Shown here: positions 5,449-7,374 of the stretch, piece after piece
Position numbering within the stretch: position 1 is the first letter of the stretch
How the letters are laid out: every line of letters begins with the position of its first letter
NCBI GenBank assembly: GCA_001776335.1
Contig: MFAZ01000013.1
Span: forward strand, 1,917-9,290
Direction: 5' to 3'
From: Candidatus Curtissbacteria bacterium RIFCSPHIGHO2_01_FULL_41_11
GTDB lineage: Bacteria; Patescibacteriota; Microgenomatia; Curtissbacterales; GWA2-41-24
DNA: 7,374 nt
The notes under the pieces: generated by a model
What the model saw: only the letters and a program-made list of their open reading frames with translations
Told to the model about the DNA's origin: nothing
The model's database searches: none
Made by a program: the position numbers and the translations under genes

Positions 5449-5739
5449 TCACTTAAATACTTTGTGAGTTCCACTATGAGTACCTATATCAAGCAAAATA
5501 ATTACTAGTCTTTGTTCGCTATCATAATCCCAAATAATCCGAATATCACCAGTCACCCAGGAACTCCATCTAATACCATAGTTTTGCGTATTTACTTTGT
5601 GGGATTGAAGCGATGGGTGCGAAGGATTGACCGCTAGTTTTTGAAGAGTTGTTTTTATACGTTTATTTAGTGCTTCGTCAGAACCTACTATCTTTTCTCT
5701 GGTAACACTAAACGTTACTGTAATTTTGAGTGTGAACAT
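5449..5739 (-). CDS. RelE/ParE-superfamily toxin (mRNA interferase type)
   Basis: 96 residues from the ATG at 5739. The pattern is that of RelE/StbE-type toxins: K-I-T-V-T-F-S near the N-terminus, helical region L-N-K-R-I-K-T-T-L-Q-K-L, H-P-S-L at 41-44, W-V-T-G-D-I-R-I-I-W at 61-70 (R67 on the central strand) and I-L-L-D-I-G-T-H-S-G-T-H-K-V-F at the end, equivalent to the family ending I-G-x-H-D/S-x-V-Y. Known relatives cut mRNA at the ribosome; here catalysis is inferred from the fold, and the last aromatic position is Phe rather than Tyr. The frame can be extended to a TTG at 5760, but the ATG just after the antitoxin stop (7-base gap) is the more natural start, giving translational coupling to the antitoxin. 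Confidence 0.85.
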   Translation of the reverse strand: MFTLKITVTFSVTREKIVGSDEALNKRIKTTLQKLAVNPSHPSLQSHKVNTQNYGIRWSSWVTGDIRIIWDYDSEQRLVIILLDIGTHSGTHKVFK

Positions 5740-5746
5740 TAGGAGA

Positions 5747-6025
5747 TTACCCAATACCAAGCGCTTTGTTCAAAGCTTTGTCGTCAGATGGATCAACTTC
5801 GGTATAACGACCTTCTTCTAAATCTTTGAGACTCTGGCCAATTCTTTTGTCACTTGCATCATCAACCATAGGCAGACGTTCAATCTCTTCTTTGACGTCA
5901 ATAACAGCCAAATGCCTCATATATTCACCAAACGAAAGTCCTAGTTGTCTTGCTTTAGTAAGTACAACCTGGTAGAGCTGTGGCGAGAAAGTTATTAGTT
6001 TTTGTACTCGTGCTGTCTCTCTCAT
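5747..6025 (-). CDS. Ribbon-helix-helix antitoxin partner of the RelE-type toxin
   Basis: 92 residues. An N-terminal strand (V-Q-K-L-I-T-F-S, residues 7-14) is followed by two helices joined by L-G-L-S-F-G-E-Y, the arrangement of ribbon-helix-helix DNA-binding antitoxins. The acidic C-terminal half (about 45-92) would wrap around and neutralise the toxin. It lies directly upstream of the toxin and is first in the operon, as usual for autoregulated type II modules. The ATG at 6025 has no Shine-Dalgarno sequence; the leader from the main promoter would be about 25 bases. A 15-bp palindrome overlapping the start of transcription is a natural operator for this protein. Pairing with the toxin is inferred from adjacency and family. 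Confidence 0.82.
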   Translation of the reverse strand: MRETARVQKLITFSPQLYQVVLTKARQLGLSFGEYMRHLAVIDVKEEIERLPMVDDASDKRIGQSLKDLEEGRYTEVDPSDDKALNKALGIG

Positions 6026-6043
6026 ATTTTATATGTAATCTGT

Positions 6044-6058
6044 ATTAACTGCGTTAAT
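6044..6058. promoter_or_regulatory. Palindromic operator candidate of the toxin-antitoxin operon
   Basis: ATTAAC-TGC-GTTAAT, perfect 6-bp arms, overlapping the downstream edge of the -10 box and the predicted start of transcription (about 6051). Position and symmetry suit repression by the ribbon-helix-helix antitoxin. Confidence 0.55.
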
Positions 6059-6085
6059 TTTACTACACTTTTGCAAAATAGTCAA
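6057..6085 (-). promoter_or_regulatory. Promoter of the toxin-antitoxin operon
   Basis: Minus strand TTGACT (6085-6080), 17-bp spacer, TAAAAT (6062-6057): five of six matches in both boxes and ideal spacing. A second, upstream promoter is provided by repeat copy 2. Confidence 0.75.
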
Positions 6086-6091
6086 TTTATT

Positions 6092-6183
6092 GAGCGCCTT
6101 AGTAGACGATCTTCGGACTTATTATACCAATTTACAAGCGAGCGAACTAGAATTTTACAGGAATACTTTAAGTTTCTGACAGA
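6092..6183 (-). repeat. Dispersed promoter-bearing repeat, copy 2 (upstream of toxin-antitoxin)
   Basis: Same 92-bp unit as copies 1 and 3: starts GAGCGCCTTAGT, has ATTATACCA at 6121-6129 (minus strand TGG-TATAAT) and shares GCGAACTAGA-TTTTACAG with copy 3 at about 6140-6160. The last 25 bases have diverged. Transcription from its extended -10 would run into the antitoxin gene with a leader near 90 bases. The block 6184-6236 between it and the next gene holds one more TATAAT on the minus strand (6218-6213) and no gene. Confidence 0.75.
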
Positions 6184-6236
6184 TTCCGAAGCTTTGCGAT
6201 AATTATCTAAGTATTATACAAAATATTGTGAGATCC

Positions 6237-6491
6237 TTAAGAGCTTTGCTGAGAAGTCAAAAATCTGTAACCAACTGTCAATGCAACATACTCTGCAGTT
6301 TGTGCAAAAGCTAATCTTGTATGTCTATCATGTACTGATTCTAGCATAGTCTCTAGGGCCGAAAAATCAGTGGGAATTTTTTCACCAATAGCTAGTTTGA
6401 ATAGTTGAACTGCAATCTTGTAGCCTTCAAGAGATTGTCCCACTTGTTGGTCTATACGTCTTTGCTCAGCTCTGCTCATTCTCTCAGACAT
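6237..6491 (-). CDS. Small helical protein of unknown function
   Basis: 84 residues from the ATG at 6491. Predicted mostly helical: a charged N-terminal part (M-S-R-A-E-Q-R-R-I-D-Q-Q at 5-16), an amphipathic helix (Y-K-I-A-V-Q-L-F-K-L-A-I), and a C-terminal helix F-A-Q-T-A-E-Y-V-A-L-T-V-G-Y at about 62-75. I do not recognise a family and see no catalytic motif or signal peptide. The frame can be extended to a TTG at 6527, but that codon lies inside a perfect -35 box, so the longer start would not be transcribed from this promoter; the ATG lies only about two bases after the predicted transcription start, giving a leaderless message. It sits between repeat copies 2 and 3, alone, like a cassette. 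Confidence 0.6.
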   Translation of the reverse strand: MSERMSRAEQRRIDQQVGQSLEGYKIAVQLFKLAIGEKIPTDFSALETMLESVHDRHTRLAFAQTAEYVALTVGYRFLTSQQSS

Positions 6492-6498
6492 GGGGTGG

Positions 6499-6527
6499 AT
6501 TGTAGTAATAAACGTTCTTTTTGTCAA
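6499..6527 (-). promoter_or_regulatory. Promoter of the small unknown gene (leaderless)
   Basis: Minus strand TTGACA (6527-6522, perfect), 17-bp spacer, TACAAT (6504-6499, five of six). Predicted start near 6493, two bases before the ATG at 6491. It begins four bases from the border of repeat copy 3. Confidence 0.8.
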
Positions 6528-6530
6528 TTT

Positions 6531-6622
6531 GAGCGCCTTAGTGAACGACGCCCGAACCTATTATACCAACTTGGAGACTAGCGAACTAGAGTTTTACAGA
6601 AGCGCTTTTAGCTTTACCTAAA
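6531..6622 (-). repeat. Dispersed promoter-bearing repeat, copy 3 (upstream of the small unknown gene)
   Basis: 92-bp unit, ungapped to copy 1 over its full length, strongest at both ends and over the -10: GAGCGCCTTAGT at the left, ATTATACCAACTT at 6560-6572 (minus strand TGG-TATAAT), CGCTTTTAG-TTT-CCTAAA-like right end. Its right end overlaps the stop codon of the HEPN-like gene (6618-6620), so the repeat supplies the end of that gene and a promoter for the next. Confidence 0.75.
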
Positions 6623-7193
6623 GTGGTAACTCCTTAATCTTTATTTCTTCTCTAACGGCAACATAGTTATCTTGAAGTTGAGTATCTTGCTCCATTCGAG
6701 ATAGATAATCTTCTGTGGCCCTTTCGAAGTCATCGGTAAACTGCTCTATACCAAAATTAATACCTACAACATCAGAATAGCCTTGAATGGTCTGATTTCT
6801 GTCTAACTGCATATGTCGATTGGACGTATCTGCTAGTTTCCAGTAATACATATCGTTTGTATTTGTATCCTTAATTAGTCGTGGCTCACTTGTGTGCATA
6901 AGCTGATGCCTGAATGATGTAACTGCTACCACAGAACTAATTCGATCATAGTGAAAGTGATCGACTAAATAATCCACCATGCGATCAGTTTGGTTTCCAC
7001 CTCCAAAATTCCATCCAGCCTCGCATGAAGAAAGCAGGTCCAAAGCAGACATAACATACATAGCTATAGGAAAAGGTGCTGGTTGTGAACTCTCATCGTT
7101 TGGCGGAGCAAAAGCCTTTTTATAGTCGTTGCGCAAAGACGCAACTTTTCCTCTAAGAACTGCTTTTGCTGCCTTAATCTCAACAGGTTGCAT
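6618..7193 (-). CDS. HEPN-like protein with R-x4-H motif
   Basis: 191 residues from the ATG at 7193. Mostly helical; a central part reads D-Y-L-V-D-H-F-H-Y-D (74-83) followed by S-F-R-H-Q-L-M-H-T at 93-101, in which R95 and H100 form an R-x4-H motif as in HEPN-type ribonucleases and nucleotide-binding domains. Before it is a helix F-P-I-A-M-Y-V-M-S-A-L-D-L-L (41-54) and a Gly-rich turn (F-G-G-G-N, 63-67). HEPN domains occur in toxins, abortive-infection and tRNA-cutting proteins; an RNase role here is inference from one motif. The frame continues upstream to 7328, but that part looks like translated intergenic DNA, while TATAAT at 7208-7203 lies ten bases before the ATG at 7193. No adjacent nucleotidyltransferase (MNT) partner is seen. 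Its TAG stop lies inside repeat copy 3. Confidence 0.6.
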   Translation of the reverse strand: MQPVEIKAAKAVLRGKVASLRNDYKKAFAPPNDESSQPAPFPIAMYVMSALDLLSSCEAGWNFGGGNQTDRMVDYLVDHFHYDRISSVVAVTSFRHQLMHTSEPRLIKDTNTNDMYYWKLADTSNRHMQLDRNQTIQGYSDVVGINFGIEQFTDDFERATEDYLSRMEQDTQLQDNYVAVREEIKIKELPL

Positions 7194-7202
7194 AGGAGCG
7201 GT

Positions 7203-7208
7203 ATTATA
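7203..7208 (-). promoter_or_regulatory. -10 box of the HEPN-like gene
   Basis: Minus-strand TATAAT, perfect. The transcription start would be near 7197, about four bases before the ATG at 7193, so this is another nearly leaderless start. The -35 at 17 bp (TTAATT, 7231-7226) is weak. No Shine-Dalgarno sequence. Confidence 0.55.
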
Positions 7209-7272
7209 GCAAGTATCGCTGTTAGAATTAAGCCTAGTTGGACTAATTAAAATATGATATACACGTAAATAA

Positions 7273-7284
7273 GTACACGTTACC
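7273..7284. promoter_or_regulatory. Operator-like palindrome over the -35 box of the regulator gene
   Basis: CCTGT-TG-ACAGG, perfect 5-bp arms with two central bases, covering the TTGACA at 7277-7282. A protein bound here would block the -35 box; the regulator encoded just downstream is the obvious candidate for autoregulation. It also lies upstream of the divergent HEPN-like gene. Confidence 0.5.
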
Positions 7285-7305
7285 TGTTGACAGGAGTAAG
7301 CAGAA
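7277..7305 (+). promoter_or_regulatory. Promoter of the helix-turn-helix gene
   Basis: TTGACA (7277-7282, perfect), 17-bp spacer, TATTGT (7300-7305, four of six). Start near 7312, leader about 15 bases with no Shine-Dalgarno sequence before the ATG at 7327. Confidence 0.6.
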
Positions 7306-7326
7306 GGTGTATTGTTTAGTAGAAAC

Positions 7327-7374
7327 ATGAGGTATTACAGTACAAAAGATTTAGCGAAAATATTGGGATATAAC
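7327..7374 (+). CDS. Helix-turn-helix regulator, N-terminal fragment (3' end outside window)
   Basis: Sixteen codons are present: M-R-Y-Y-S-T-K-D-L-A-K-I-L-G-Y-N. The pattern Y-x-T/S-K-D/E-L-A-K-x-L-G is the first helix and turn of MerR/excisionase-type DNA-binding proteins, which commonly begin this way. The gene follows a consensus promoter whose -35 is covered by a perfect palindrome, supporting a real, self-regulated gene. It is divergent from the HEPN-like gene with a 133-bp shared control region. Whether it is a free regulator, a phage-type excisionase or the start of a larger protein such as an antitoxin cannot be told from 16 residues. Confidence 0.5.
   Translation, partial: MRYYSTKDLAKILGYN

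Noticed and set aside
5740..5760. TTG start for the toxin, overlapping the antitoxin gene.
   Set aside because: The ATG at 5739, seven bases after the antitoxin stop, matches the usual length and N-terminus of RelE-type toxins.
6492..6527. Longer N-terminus of the small unknown protein from TTG at 6527.
   Set aside because: The TTG is part of a perfect TTGACA -35 box with TACAAT 17 bp later; transcripts from this promoter start near 6493 and cannot include it.
3656..6622. CRISPR array from the three repeats.
   Set aside because: Copies are about 92 bp, hundreds to thousands of bases apart, imperfect, and have genes rather than spacers between them.
7273..7284. LexA (SOS) box.
   Set aside because: The CTGT and ACAG halves are two bases apart, not eight as in the proteobacterial box, and it does not match the Gram-positive consensus.
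7194..7328. Extension of the HEPN-like protein to 236 residues.
   Set aside because: The extra residues show no protein-like pattern and span the predicted promoter at 7203-7208 and the divergent control region.

Overview
The window looks like chromosome of an AT-rich bacterium with short intergenic gaps. tRNA genes have no encoded CCA, promoters are clear sigma-70 type (TATAAT, TTGACA), and only one gene has a strong Shine-Dalgarno sequence. Several starts sit within a few bases of a -10 box, which suggests leaderless mRNAs. This fits Patescibacteria/CPR-like genomes, but no lineage marker is present, so the assignment is inference.

Layout. 1-239: 3' end of an endonuclease/exonuclease/phosphatase-family gene (+), convergent and overlapping with a divergent PlsC-like acyltransferase (-, 217-1065). 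1153-1632: a GC-richer DUF1801 gene (-), probably acquired. 1714-1787: tRNA-His (-). 1870-3531: a 553-residue protein (-) that joins a ParB-like N-terminal and central DNA-binding region to a complete ECF-type sigma-70 region 2 + region 4. 3580-3652: tRNA-Arg(TCT) (-). 3905-5212: a membrane-anchored clan-A glycoside-hydrolase-like protein (+), whose short leader is a perfect hairpin. 5213-5448: no confident gene, but a long imperfect hairpin and one possible small ORF. 5449-6025: a RelE-type toxin with a ribbon-helix-helix antitoxin (-), having a textbook promoter and an operator-like palindrome. 6237-6491: small unknown helical protein (-). 6618-7193: HEPN-like protein with an R-x4-H motif (-). 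7327-7374: start of a helix-turn-helix regulator (+).

Two things stand out. First, the ParB-sigma fusion couples a partition/CTP-switch type DNA-binding module to a promoter-recognition module in one polypeptide, flanked by tRNA genes. Second, a repeat of about 92 bp occurs three times in the same orientation, ungapped, each time carrying an extended -10 element (TG-N-TATAAT on the minus strand). It lies just upstream of tRNA-Arg, of the toxin-antitoxin pair and of the small unknown gene. The right part therefore reads, on the minus strand, as HEPN gene - repeat - small gene - repeat - antitoxin - toxin: a cassette-like accessory array with promoter-bearing repeats, one copy of which sits at tRNA-Arg.
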